This document shows, piece after piece, positions 50,017 to 58,587 of a stretch of 64,000 nucleotides of DNA. Source of the DNA: a bacterium (GTDB lineage: Bacteria; Myxococcota_A; Bradymonadia; UBA7976; UBA1532); assembly GCA_030426085.1 (NCBI GenBank), contig JAUHYW010000053.1, forward strand, positions 1 to 64,000, read 5' to 3'. The notes under the pieces are model-generated. The model was not told where the DNA came from. It did not search any database and saw only the letters and a program-made list of their open reading frames with translations. The position numbers were made by a program, and so were the translations under genes. Each line of letters opens with the position of its first letter. Position 1 is the stretch's first letter.

Positions 50017-50045
50017 TTCGACGGCGGCTTCGGATCTGGTATAAG
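50017..50045 (+). promoter_or_regulatory. Candidate promoter of citrate synthase
   Basis: TTCGAC (50017-50022), 17 bases, TATAAG (50040-50045). The transcript would begin near 50052 and leave a leader of about 79 bases to the ATG at 50131. Confidence 0.6.
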
Positions 50046-50130
50046 GCCCCGTCGAATCAGGGTCCCGCCCGGCGTCGACGCGCCACGAGCGCCGGACCCT
50101 CCAATCGAGCCATCCAAGGAGGCGGGACGC

Positions 50131-51270
50131 ATGGGTGACGTCAATTTCGTGCCGGGTCTGGCCGGGGTCGTCGCGGCGAAGTCGGCCATCGGCTTCATCA
50201 ACGGGCAGGAGGGCATCCTCCGCTACCGGGGCATCCGCATCGAGGCCCTGGCCGAGAAGAGCACCTTCGAAGAGACCGTCTACCTGCTGCTGTTCGGCGC
50301 GCTGCCCACCGCCGCCGAGCTGAAGGCCTTCGACGCCGAGCTGCGGGCCGTGCGGGCCGTGCCCGACGGCATCATCGACATCCTGCGCAGCCTGCCCGAC
50401 GGCGGCCACCCGATGGTGGCGCTGCAAGCGGCGGTGGCGGCCCTGGGCACCTTCTACCCCCAGATGGACGTCACCGACCGCGACGGCAACCGGGCGGCGG
50501 CCCTGCGGCTCATCGCCTCGATGCCCACGATCGTCGCCGCGTTCGACCGGGTCCGCAAGGGGGAGGACGTCATCGCCCCCGACGACGATCTGAGCCACGC
50601 GGCCAACTTCGTCTACATGCTGACCGGCGAGCGCCCCGACGACCAGGTCTCGCGGCTGGTGGACGTCTGCCTCGTGCTGCACGCCGAGCACGGCTTCAAC
50701 GCCAGCACCTTCACCGGGCGGGTCGTCGGCTCGACCCTGGCCAACCCCTACTCGGCCATCGCCGGCGCGGTCGGCTCGCTGTCGGGCCCGCTGCACGGCG
50801 GAGCCAACGAGCGGGTGCTGCACATGCTGCGGGCCCACTTCACCGACATCGAGAAGGTCGGCGAGGTGCTGGGGGGCATGATCGACCGCAAGGAGAAGAT
50901 CATGGGCCTGGGTCACCGGGTCTACAAGGTCAAGGACCCCCGGGCGACCATCCTCCAGAAGATGGCGGCCGACCTGTTCGAGAGCCACGGCTCGACCCCG
51001 CTGTACGACATCGCGCGCACCCTCGAAGAAGAGGCCGCCAAGCGGCTGGGGGCCAAGGGCATCTACCCCAACGTCGACTTCTACAGCGGCCTCGTCTACG
51101 AGAAGCTGGGCATCGAGGTCGACCTGTTCACCCCGCTGTTCGCCATCTCCCGCGTCGCCGGGTGGAGCGCGCACTGGCTCGAGCAGCTCGAGGACAACCG
51201 CATCTACCGCCCGACCCAGATGTACACCGGCGAGACCGACGCCGAGTATGTGGACATCGCCGACCGTTGA
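50131..51270 (+). CDS. gltA: Citrate synthase (short type I)
   Basis: Condenses acetyl-CoA and oxaloacetate to citrate. The 379-residue product has the three catalytic residues in their contexts: GPLHGGANERVL (H222), GLGHRVYK (H262) and NVDFYSG (D316). It lacks the N-terminal beta domain and zinc site of the E. coli NADH-regulated hexamer, so it belongs to the shorter dimeric class also found in Gram-positives and archaea. 2-Methylcitrate synthase (PrpC) is a close relative and cannot be excluded by sequence; no prpB or prpD lies nearby, which favours the citrate role. A strong AAGGAGG site precedes the ATG at 50131. The methyltransferase gene follows 15 bases later. Confidence 0.92.
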   Translation: MGDVNFVPGLAGVVAAKSAIGFINGQEGILRYRGIRIEALAEKSTFEETVYLLLFGALPTAAELKAFDAELRAVRAVPDGIIDILRSLPDGGHPMVALQAAVAALGTFYPQMDVTDRDGNRAAALRLIASMPTIVAAFDRVRKGEDVIAPDDDLSHAANFVYMLTGERPDDQVSRLVDVCLVLHAEHGFNASTFTGRVVGSTLANPYSAIAGAVGSLSGPLHGGANERVLHMLRAHFTDIEKVGEVLGGMIDRKEKIMGLGHRVYKVKDPRATILQKMAADLFESHGSTPLYDIARTLEEEAAKRLGAKGIYPNVDFYSGLVYEKLGIEVDLFTPLFAISRVAGWSAHWLEQLEDNRIYRPTQMYTGETDAEYVDIADR

Positions 51271-51285
51271 TGTAGGCTGGGTGGC

Positions 51286-52020
51286 GTGGACCGCTTCACC
51301 TTCTTCTCACCGCTCCCCCGGAGCGAGCCCGGCGGCTCGACCTTCACGTCGGCGTACCTGACGCAGGTCCAGATCAAAGCCGATCACCGGGTGCTCGACC
51401 TCGCCTGCGCCTCGGGCGACCGGGCGACGTGGATCGCCCGCTCCCGCGGGTGCCGCATCGTGGCGGTCGACACCGAGCCCCGCTACCTGCCCGTCTTGCA
51501 GGGCCGCACCAGCGATGGCGGCGCGGGGCACCTCGTGCAGCCGGTGGCCGCGACCTACGACGCCCTGCCCTTCGCCGACGAGAGCTTCCGGCTGGTGATG
51601 GCCGAGGGCGCCGCGCTGGGCATGGGCCTGCAATCGGCCCTGACGAGCTGGCGCCGGCTGGTGCCCAAGAACGGCCACGTCGCGGTGACCTACCCCGGGG
51701 TGGTCAACAAGGACGCCCCGCCCGAGGTGCGCGAGCCGCTCGAGCGGCGCATGGTCGAGCCCCTGCGCCCCCTGGCCGACTACCACACCATCGTGCGCAA
51801 CGCGGGCTACGAGCTGGTGCATCAGGTGCCCTTGCAGCCCGAGCTGTGGGACGCCTTCTACGCCGACGCCATGCGCCGGGCCTGGGCTCTGGTCGCCGCC
51901 GAGGCGGTGCCCGAAGACGACCCCATCGTGCGCGAGGTGATCGCCGAGGCCCACTGGTACCGCCGCATCGGCCGGGGCCGGGTCTTCTTGCAGGCGCTCG
52001 TGCTGCGCCGCATGCGCTGA
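51286..52020 (+). CDS. Class I SAM-dependent methyltransferase
   Basis: A 244-residue cytoplasmic enzyme. Motif I is clear (RVLDLACASGDRATWIARSR, about 35-54), followed by an acidic residue in IVAVDTEPRYL, and a motif IV-like LPFADESFRLVMAEG. The fold is the ubiE-like methyltransferase type, with KNGHVAVTYPG as the fifth strand. The C-terminal 80 residues are helical and likely form the substrate lid. The substrate is unknown. It starts at a GTG 15 bases after citrate synthase with no clear ribosome-binding site, so it may be translated by coupling. An ordinary small-molecule methyltransferase is the best description. Confidence 0.85.
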   Translation: MDRFTFFSPLPRSEPGGSTFTSAYLTQVQIKADHRVLDLACASGDRATWIARSRGCRIVAVDTEPRYLPVLQGRTSDGGAGHLVQPVAATYDALPFADESFRLVMAEGAALGMGLQSALTSWRRLVPKNGHVAVTYPGVVNKDAPPEVREPLERRMVEPLRPLADYHTIVRNAGYELVHQVPLQPELWDAFYADAMRRAWALVAAEAVPEDDPIVREVIAEAHWYRRIGRGRVFLQALVLRRMR

Positions 52021-52166
52021 GCGCGCCTCCTCCTGACACCCGCCCCGATCCCCGACCCTCCGAAGACCGCGCGCAGCCCTTGTTTCGGCCGCACCCCTTG
52101 ACGTAGAAGTCCACGGCCGACGGCTCCGGCGGCGAGCCGGGGCGCAATCCGATCAGGGGAGTGATC

Positions 52167-54800
52167 ATGCAGCGGTGTTCGAGGCTGGGGACCTATCTGC
52201 TCATCGTGAGCGCGGCGTGGCTGGCGGCCTGCGACGACGAGCCCGGCGACGAGGCGACCCAGCCCGACGCCCTGGTGCGGGTGGTCGACGCCGAGACCGA
52301 CGGCGACCCGATCGACAGCGCGCCCGACCCCGAACCGGAGGCCGACGCCGCGCCCGACCCCGAGCCCGACATGGGCAGGCTGGTGCGCGATCTGGAGACC
52401 TGCGACGACATCTGCGGGGTCTACGCAGACTGCGACCGGCTCGACCTGTGGGCCGGCACGGTCGAGGAGTGCCTGCGGGGCTGCGCCGACGCCGAGCTGT
52501 CGGACCGCTTCCAGGGCTACCGCTCGTGCATGCAGATCACCGCCTGCGACGCGCTCGACGAGTGCGTCGTGCCGGCCCGCCCCCGCCCCGAGTGCCCCGA
52601 CGTCTGCGAGGCGCTCGACGACTGCGGGGCCACCGCCCGGGTGCCCGGCGGGCTGCCCGACGTCGCCAACTGCGCCGCCGCCTGCAACGACCGCACGCTG
52701 GCCCAGTCGATCATCAACTGCGGCGAAGCGATCGTGTACGAGCCGGAGCTGTGCGACGAGCCCACCTTCGCCGCCTGCGTGCTCGGCGAGCGCCAGGCGG
52801 CGTGCATGAACCTGTGCGCCGCCCGGGCCGACTGCGAAGAGGGCCTCGACCCCATCGACTGCGCGCTCGACTGCGCCCAGCCGCCCGAGAGCGACGACCC
52901 CGTCGCCCGCCGCCGCCAGACCATCGCCCGCACCTGCGCCGCCGAGGCCGCCGACTGCGACGAGCTGGCCGCCTGCGGGCAGCAGGTCTCGCGGGACATC
53001 GTCGGCGAGGCCACCGTCGAGGAGCTGTGCGCCGCCGATGGCGAGCAGTGCGGGTTCTTCGCCGGCGACACCTGCCCCGCGGTGGCCGAGCCGGCCCTGC
53101 GCGAGCTGGCCGACGGCGCCATCGACTGCCTCGTCGGTGGCCTCGAGGCGTGCGACGGCGGCCTGCTGCGCTGCTTCGAGCCGGCCACTCTGCCCCCCGA
53201 GGCCTGCGACGAGCACTGCGCGGTGTCGTTCCTCTGCGGCACCCTGCCCGACGGCCAGATCGAGTTCGAATGCGTGCAGCAGTGCCGGGCCGCGCTCGCC
53301 AGCGGGGACGAGGCGCTCATCTCGCCCCTGCGACCGGGGCTGACCTGCGCCTACGACGACTCCTGCGCCGACATCGCCGCCTGCATCGAGGCCTCGGGCG
53401 CCGCCGACGCCTGCCCCGCCTTCTGCGCCCGGCTCGGCGAGCTGGGCCAGGACGTGCCCGAGGGCTGCGAGGCCGACTGCCTCGCCCGCAGCAACACCGC
53501 CCGCGGCTTCGCCCAGCGGGCGTGCGGGCTGGCGGTGGCCGACGGCGAGGGCTACCAGGCCATCTGCACCCCGCCGCCGCCGCCCCGGTGCGACGTGCTC
53601 TGCGCGCGGCTCGACGCCTGCGAGCTGGGCGGGGCCGACTGCGTCGCGAGCTGTGACGACGCCGACTTCGCCGACCCCGACCTCTTCCTGCCCCGGCTGG
53701 CCTGCGTGGCCTCCACCGCCCGCTGCGACGAGCGGCTGATCTGCGAGGGCGGCGACCTCTCGGGCGGCGACGCCTGCATGGCGTGGTGCACGCGCTCCAT
53801 CGAGTGCGGCGGGGCCGAGGTCGACCCGGTCGACTGCCTCGTCGAGTGCGGCGAGGGCCTGCCCGCCGCCGAGGGGCTGCTGTTCGACGGCGCCCGGGCA
53901 TGCCTCGAAGCGGCCGGCCCCGACGCCGAGTGCGAGGCGCTCGACGCCTGCGTCGACGCGGTGCCGCCCGACGCCTACTGCGAGACCTTCTGCGCGGCGA
54001 CCGTCGGCTGCCGGCTCGTCGAGGGCAACGAGGCGTGCATCGCCGCCTGCCGGGCCACCGCCGAAGACCCCGAGCAGATCGAGCAGGCGGCCTGCGCCAT
54101 CGGCGCGCTGAACGCCGGGGCCGGCTGCGCCGTGATCGCCGAGTGCGTCGGGGCCGAGGTCGAGCCGGCCAGCCCCGCCTGCCAGTCGCTGTGCGCCGCG
54201 CAGAACGTCTGCGACGAGGACGCCGACGCCTTCCTCTGCGAGCGGGACTGCATCCCCGAGCCCGAGGGCACCCCCCTGCGGGCCGCCTGCGCCGAGCGGG
54301 CCACCTGCGCCGAGCTTCAGATGTGCATCGACGCGCCCGCCGCGGGCCCGATGGCCTGCGGCGACATCTGCGCCACCCTGGGCATGTGCCCCGACCTGAT
54401 CGGAGAGGCCGACGGCGCCCTGTACCCCGACGCCGACGCCTGCCTCGCCGACTGCGGCGGCCTCGAAGCCCTGCGGGGCGAGGGCACCGCCCAGGCCATC
54501 GCGGTCTGCGTGGACGCCGCGATGTGCGACGGCCCGACCGCCGCCGCCTGCTTCGACATCGGCCCGGCCTACACCTGCCAGGACGCCTGGGACGGGTTCG
54601 TGTCGTGCAGCAACGAGGCCCTGCTCGAAGGCTTCGGCGTCGTCGACGAGGCCTCGTACCTCGCGTTCTGCGGAGATCTGCTGGCGATGGATCCGGCCAC
54701 CACCCAGGGCCAGATCGACTGCGTGGTCGAGACCGCCCAGCAGGCGATGGGCGACCCGATCGTATGCGGGGGGCAGTTCTTCTGCTTCCTCGGCATCTGA
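52167..54800 (+). CDS. Large Cys-rich repeat lipoprotein
   Basis: An 877-residue lipoprotein. AGGGGA lies six bases before the ATG at 52167; the signal ends at LAAC. An acidic Asp/Pro/Glu linker is followed by at least eight repeats of about 70-110 residues. Each starts with CxxxCxxxxxC (CDDICGVYADC, CPDVCEALDDC, CMNLCAARADC, CDVLCARLDAC, CETFCAATVGC) and ends with a CxxxC pair (CVASC, CLVEC, CIAAC, CERDC). Cysteines are even in spacing, so disulfides are expected. Acidic residues dominate and there are few Lys. No catalytic motif is visible. I do not know this repeat family; related but shorter ones occur in Myxococcota-like lipoproteins. It may be a surface spacer or binding array. Confidence 0.85.
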   Translation: MQRCSRLGTYLLIVSAAWLAACDDEPGDEATQPDALVRVVDAETDGDPIDSAPDPEPEADAAPDPEPDMGRLVRDLETCDDICGVYADCDRLDLWAGTVEECLRGCADAELSDRFQGYRSCMQITACDALDECVVPARPRPECPDVCEALDDCGATARVPGGLPDVANCAAACNDRTLAQSIINCGEAIVYEPELCDEPTFAACVLGERQAACMNLCAARADCEEGLDPIDCALDCAQPPESDDPVARRRQTIARTCAAEAADCDELAACGQQVSRDIVGEATVEELCAADGEQCGFFAGDTCPAVAEPALRELADGAIDCLVGGLEACDGGLLRCFEPATLPPEACDEHCAVSFLCGTLPDGQIEFECVQQCRAALASGDEALISPLRPGLTCAYDDSCADIAACIEASGAADACPAFCARLGELGQDVPEGCEADCLARSNTARGFAQRACGLAVADGEGYQAICTPPPPPRCDVLCARLDACELGGADCVASCDDADFADPDLFLPRLACVASTARCDERLICEGGDLSGGDACMAWCTRSIECGGAEVDPVDCLVECGEGLPAAEGLLFDGARACLEAAGPDAECEALDACVDAVPPDAYCETFCAATVGCRLVEGNEACIAACRATAEDPEQIEQAACAIGALNAGAGCAVIAECVGAEVEPASPACQSLCAAQNVCDEDADAFLCERDCIPEPEGTPLRAACAERATCAELQMCIDAPAAGPMACGDICATLGMCPDLIGEADGALYPDADACLADCGGLEALRGEGTAQAIAVCVDAAMCDGPTAAACFDIGPAYTCQDAWDGFVSCSNEALLEGFGVVDEASYLAFCGDLLAMDPATTQGQIDCVVETAQQAMGDPIVCGGQFFCFLGI

Positions 54801-54811
54801 TCCGCGGGCGC

Positions 54812-54859
54812 GGCTCGCCGGCCGGCATCGGCCCCGGTGCATCGACCCGCCGGCGAGCC
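54812..54859. terminator. Candidate bidirectional terminator
   Basis: Perfect 11-base inverted repeat GGCTCGCCGGC (54812-54822) and GCCGGCGAGCC (54849-54859), loop 26 bases. It lies between two convergent genes, 12 bases after the Cys-rich lipoprotein stop and 83 bases from the end of the outer-membrane protein gene. No T tracts, but the position suits termination from both sides. Confidence 0.6.
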
Positions 54860-54941
54860 CTCTCCTGCCGATCCGGGACACCCGACCTGGATCGGTGACG
54901 CTCATCGGAGCAGGGGAGCGGGGCCCTCAGAGCCGGGCGGC

Positions 54942-56330
54942 TCAGAACAGGAAGTTGTACCGCGCCATGCCCGTGTGGATGAACAGGCTGCCCTCGTTGC
55001 GGGCGTCCTGCAGCTCGGTCTCGTAGATGCCGTCGTACATCACATCCACCTGATGCTGCCGGTTGATGCGCCACGCGGCGCTGAGCCCCATCAGCAGCAC
55101 CCGCTGCTTCTCGTCGAACTGACGCGCCCGCGCGTCATCGATGGACTGCCCGTCGTACCAGGTGAAGCGGCCGTCGAGGGTGACGCTCGAGCCGAGATCG
55201 TGCTGGGCGTTGAGGGCGATGAGCACCGAATCGGAGACGAAGTTGTCCCGGAGTTGGGCTTGCAGGTCGACCCGGGTGCCGAGACCGAAGAGGTCGTCGT
55301 CGCGGATGCCGATGGTGTAGTGCCACGCGTCGAGGCCGTCGAGGCTGCGCTGCTTGTACTCGATCGACTGGTAGTGATAGCGCGGCCCGAAGCGCAGCCC
55401 CACCGAGAACCGGGCCCGGTCGTAGCTCAGGGCGAGCACCTCGTCGCCCAGGATGAGGGCCTGATTGGGCTCGATCACGTTCTGGTAGATGACCTCGTCC
55501 CAATAGCGGGCCAGTGAGTAGCGGCTGACGTTGAGGCCCAGCTCGACGGACGGGATGGGCTTGTAGTCCAGGCTGGCGAGCAGGGTCGTCACCTGGGGCT
55601 CGTCGATCAGATCGACGAGGGCGTAGGTGGCGAGGTAGAGGCCATCGGCCAGCTTCAGGTGCACCCGGCCGAAGCCGTATTGCCGGTCGAGCAGGTTCGG
55701 GGCGGGGTAGTCGACCCCGCGCACGGTCTCGGCGTCGCGGGTATTGAACTCGACGTTGTACGCCGCCGAGGCGTCGAGCCAGTCGTTGTGAAAGCCCAGG
55801 TACGCCCCGGTGGCCTGGCGGTCGATGTCGAGGCCGTAGGCGATGGGGTCGGGCGCCAGCCCGCCGTAGGCCCCGAGCACGCCGCCGTCGAAGAGGTGCA
55901 GCCGCAGCTCGAGGCCGTCGACCCAGGCGTTGCCCGCCTCGGCGATGAGGCGCCGGCCGAGGGCGACGTCGAGGCGGTCGCCGAAGAGGCCCGGCTGCTC
56001 GACGTAGGCCTGCCGGATCTGGTCCAGGCTCTCGGTGCGGCCGAAGCGGCGCTCCCGGGTGTCGGTGGCGTCGAGCACGAAGGTGCCGTCGAGCACGAGC
56101 TTCAGGCCGCCGTCGGTGAGGTTCGTCGCCTGGGCGTCGGTCTCGAGGAAGGCGATGAAGACCGACTGCGCCCGCTCGGTGATGCGCAGGCCGTCGTCCG
56201 AGAAGAGCGCCCGCAGCGCGACCCGGCCGTCGACGTCGACCTCTTTGGCCATCGCGTCGGGCGCGAGGGCCGCGAGGGCCGCGAGGGCCGTGGCGCACAG
56301 CGCCGCCGGGATCGGGAGGCGGCGGCGCAT
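54942..56330 (-). CDS. Outer-membrane beta-barrel of the multihaem cytochrome operon
   Basis: A 462-residue outer-membrane protein. Its ATG overlaps the cytochrome stop by one base (TGATG). The signal peptide (about 1-29, MRRRLPIPAALCATALAALA, ending AMA) is followed by strand-rich sequence with alternating hydrophobics throughout (LRALFSDDGLRITERAQSVF, RYHYQSIEYKQRSLDGLDAW, DLQAQLRDNFVSDSVLIALN), ending in a barrel signature MARYNFLF with terminal Phe. It lacks haem motifs. Its place as the last gene of an operon with a 30-haem cytochrome and an inner-membrane Fe-S protein is like the porin-cytochrome conduits (MtrCAB type), in which a barrel holds a multihaem cytochrome in the outer membrane. 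That role is an inference; similarity to MtrB is not shown. Confidence 0.8.
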   Translation of the reverse strand: MRRRLPIPAALCATALAALAALAPDAMAKEVDVDGRVALRALFSDDGLRITERAQSVFIAFLETDAQATNLTDGGLKLVLDGTFVLDATDTRERRFGRTESLDQIRQAYVEQPGLFGDRLDVALGRRLIAEAGNAWVDGLELRLHLFDGGVLGAYGGLAPDPIAYGLDIDRQATGAYLGFHNDWLDASAAYNVEFNTRDAETVRGVDYPAPNLLDRQYGFGRVHLKLADGLYLATYALVDLIDEPQVTTLLASLDYKPIPSVELGLNVSRYSLARYWDEVIYQNVIEPNQALILGDEVLALSYDRARFSVGLRFGPRYHYQSIEYKQRSLDGLDAWHYTIGIRDDDLFGLGTRVDLQAQLRDNFVSDSVLIALNAQHDLGSSVTLDGRFTWYDGQSIDDARARQFDEKQRVLLMGLSAAWRINRQHQVDVMYDGIYETELQDARNEGSLFIHTGMARYNFLF

Positions 56331-58585
56331 CACCGGGCGTCCTCGCACAGCCCGCAGCCGGCCCCCGGGCGGGCCAGATCCCAGCGCACGGTGGTGTGGC
56401 AGTTCTCGCAGTTGTTCCGGCCGCCGGGCACGCACACGGTGTGATCGCAGGTCGGCGAGCCGGCGGTGGCGGCGAAGGTGTCGCTGTGGCAGAAGCTGCA
56501 CTCATTGGGCAGCCCGCCGAAGACCCGCCCCGGGTGGCACTCGCGGCACTCGACGTAGCGGTGGGCCCCCGACAGCCGGAACCCGGTCTCGTAGTGCAGG
56601 AAGCTCGCCGGCAGGAAGTACTCCTGAGTGTGGCACTCGTGGCACTGCGGGCCGAAGCTGCCGAAGTGCACGTCCCGGTGGCAGTTGACGCACTCGGGGC
56701 CGGTGCCGGCGAGCACCCGGTCCCGGTCGGGGCCGTGGCACCGCTCGCACTCGATCAGGTCGTGCACCCCGCCGAGGCGGAAGGCGCCGAAGTCGTGATC
56801 GATGCCGCTGTTGGTGGTCCAGTCGGCGGTGGTGTGGCACCGGGCGCAGTCGGCGCCCTTCTTGCCGATGTGCACGTCGATGTGGCAGCCATCGCAGTCC
56901 TGGGGCAGCCCCTTGTACTGGTTCTGGACGTGGCACTTGGCGCAGTCGAGGTCGCGGTGGCGGCCGTAGAGCTTGTAGGCGGTGCGCCCGTCGTGGTCGA
57001 AGTCGGCCACCGGGGACCAGCCGTCGACCTTGTGGCAGCTGTCGCAGCGATCGGCGAACTGCGGCTCGTGGAAGTTGTAGTGGCAGTTGGCGCAGGCGGT
57101 GTCGATGGGGCGATAGCGCCCGTCGGGGTGGCAGTCGACGCAGGCGACGGTGGTGTGCCGCCCGGCGAGTTGGAACCGGCTGAGCGTGTGATCGAAGAAC
57201 GGGATGTTCCACCGCTCGAAGCCCCGGTGGCAGCGGTCGCACGACGCGCCCTCGAACTGGTCGCGGTGCACGTCGGCGTGGCAGAACGCGCAGTCCTGCA
57301 CGGTGTCGTCTTCGGTCTCGGTGCCGTTGGGGTGGCATCGGAAGCACGGCTGGTCGATGTGGCGACCTTCGAGCGGGAACCCGGTCACCCCGTGGTCGAA
57401 GCGGGTCTTCTTCCAGTCGATGGGCGAGTGGCAGTTGCTGCACGGGCGGTCGCCGAAGGTGTCCCCGTGGGGGTTGTCGTCCTGGTGGCAGCTCTTGCAC
57501 TCGGTCTTCAGCGGCTTGTACTTGCCGCCCGGGTGGCACTTGCCGCAGTCGACCTGACGGTGCTTGCCCCGCAGCGGGAACCGGCTCATCGAGTCGTGGT
57601 TGAACTTGAGGTGGCGCCCCTTCCAGCCGCTCTCCTGGTGGCAGCGGGTGCACGGGGTCTGGCCGAACTGCCCCCGGTGGTCGTCCTCGTGGCAGCCGGT
57701 GCAGTCGGTGTCCCGGGGGGTCCAGCGCTCCCATTTGTGGCACTCGAGGCAGCGGGTGCGCTTGTGCTTGCCCCGCAGCGGCCAGCCGGTGGTGGTGTGC
57801 TCGAAGATCGAGCTCTCCTTCCAGCCGGTGGTGACGTGGCACTCCTCGCAGATGCGGGCCCCGAAGATGCCCGGGGGGTGGGGGTCCTGGTGGCAGGTCA
57901 CGCAGCCGCTGACCTCGATCGGGCCGAACTTGCGCTTGCCGAGGTGGCACTTGTCGCAGGCGACCCGGGCGTGCTTGCCGGTCAACGGGAAGCGGGTCTC
58001 CTTCTGGTGGTCGAACTTCAGCCGGGCGTTGAGCTGCTTCCAGTCGAAGGCGTTGTGGCACTTCTCGCAGTCGGCGAGGTCGGCCCGCTCGGCGTCGCCG
58101 TGGTAGTCGCCGTGGCACGCCCGGCACTCGGTCGAGGCGCCGAGGTAGCTGTCGCGGTTGGTCTTCTTGCGCTTGGCGGTGTGGCACTCGCGGCAGCCGA
58201 CGCCGACGTGCCCCCCGACGAGCCGGTAGCCGGTCAGGTCGTGCTCGAAGTTGCGCTTGTCGAGCGGGTTGGGGTCGTGGTTGCGGCCGAGGTGCTCCCG
58301 GTGGCAGTTGTTGCAGCCGTCGCCCCGCACGACCTTGGCGTGGTAGCCCAGCCGCTTCGACAGCCGGCGGGCGATGCCGGTGTGGCAGTCGAGGCACTTC
58401 TCCTGGGGCACCCCGCCGAACGCGACGTGGCAGCTGTTGCACTCGCTCTTCTTGTCGAGGTGGGCGTGCACCTTCGACAGCGGCCGGGCCGCCTGCGCCG
58501 GCCCGATGGCCAGCGCCGCCAGGATCACGGCGCAGGCCGCGAGGCAGCCCGTCGAGAGACCCCATGCCGCGCGCACGCCAGCCAT
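56330..58585 (-). CDS. 30-haem c-type cytochrome
   Basis: A 751-residue exported cytochrome. The N-terminus has a signal or anchor (about 8-32, ending AQA). I count 30 CxxCH motifs from CNSCH near residue 53 to CENCH near the end, one per 25 residues on average, spaced in pairs as in cytochrome c3/NrfH-like units. Between pairs come recurring histidine contexts such as FDHxxTGFPLxGRH, GKHxxVxCxKCH and DxHxxQF, which suggest bis-His ligation. Such a chain could act as an electron wire. It starts at 58585, beginning two bases after the stop region of the Fe-S gene, so the two are coupled. Other proteins with this many haems serve extracellular electron transfer (family knowledge). Confidence 0.95.
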   Translation of the reverse strand: MAGVRAAWGLSTGCLAACAVILAALAIGPAQAARPLSKVHAHLDKKSECNSCHVAFGGVPQEKCLDCHTGIARRLSKRLGYHAKVVRGDGCNNCHREHLGRNHDPNPLDKRNFEHDLTGYRLVGGHVGVGCRECHTAKRKKTNRDSYLGASTECRACHGDYHGDAERADLADCEKCHNAFDWKQLNARLKFDHQKETRFPLTGKHARVACDKCHLGKRKFGPIEVSGCVTCHQDPHPPGIFGARICEECHVTTGWKESSIFEHTTTGWPLRGKHKRTRCLECHKWERWTPRDTDCTGCHEDDHRGQFGQTPCTRCHQESGWKGRHLKFNHDSMSRFPLRGKHRQVDCGKCHPGGKYKPLKTECKSCHQDDNPHGDTFGDRPCSNCHSPIDWKKTRFDHGVTGFPLEGRHIDQPCFRCHPNGTETEDDTVQDCAFCHADVHRDQFEGASCDRCHRGFERWNIPFFDHTLSRFQLAGRHTTVACVDCHPDGRYRPIDTACANCHYNFHEPQFADRCDSCHKVDGWSPVADFDHDGRTAYKLYGRHRDLDCAKCHVQNQYKGLPQDCDGCHIDVHIGKKGADCARCHTTADWTTNSGIDHDFGAFRLGGVHDLIECERCHGPDRDRVLAGTGPECVNCHRDVHFGSFGPQCHECHTQEYFLPASFLHYETGFRLSGAHRYVECRECHPGRVFGGLPNECSFCHSDTFAATAGSPTCDHTVCVPGGRNNCENCHTTVRWDLARPGAGCGLCEDAR

Positions 58586-58587
58586 CC

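Noticed and set aside
52098-52103. TTGACG as the -35 box of the Cys-rich lipoprotein
   Set aside because: No -10-like hexamer is found 16-19 bases downstream; an alternative TTGTTT/TAGAAG pair is equally weak, so no promoter is called.
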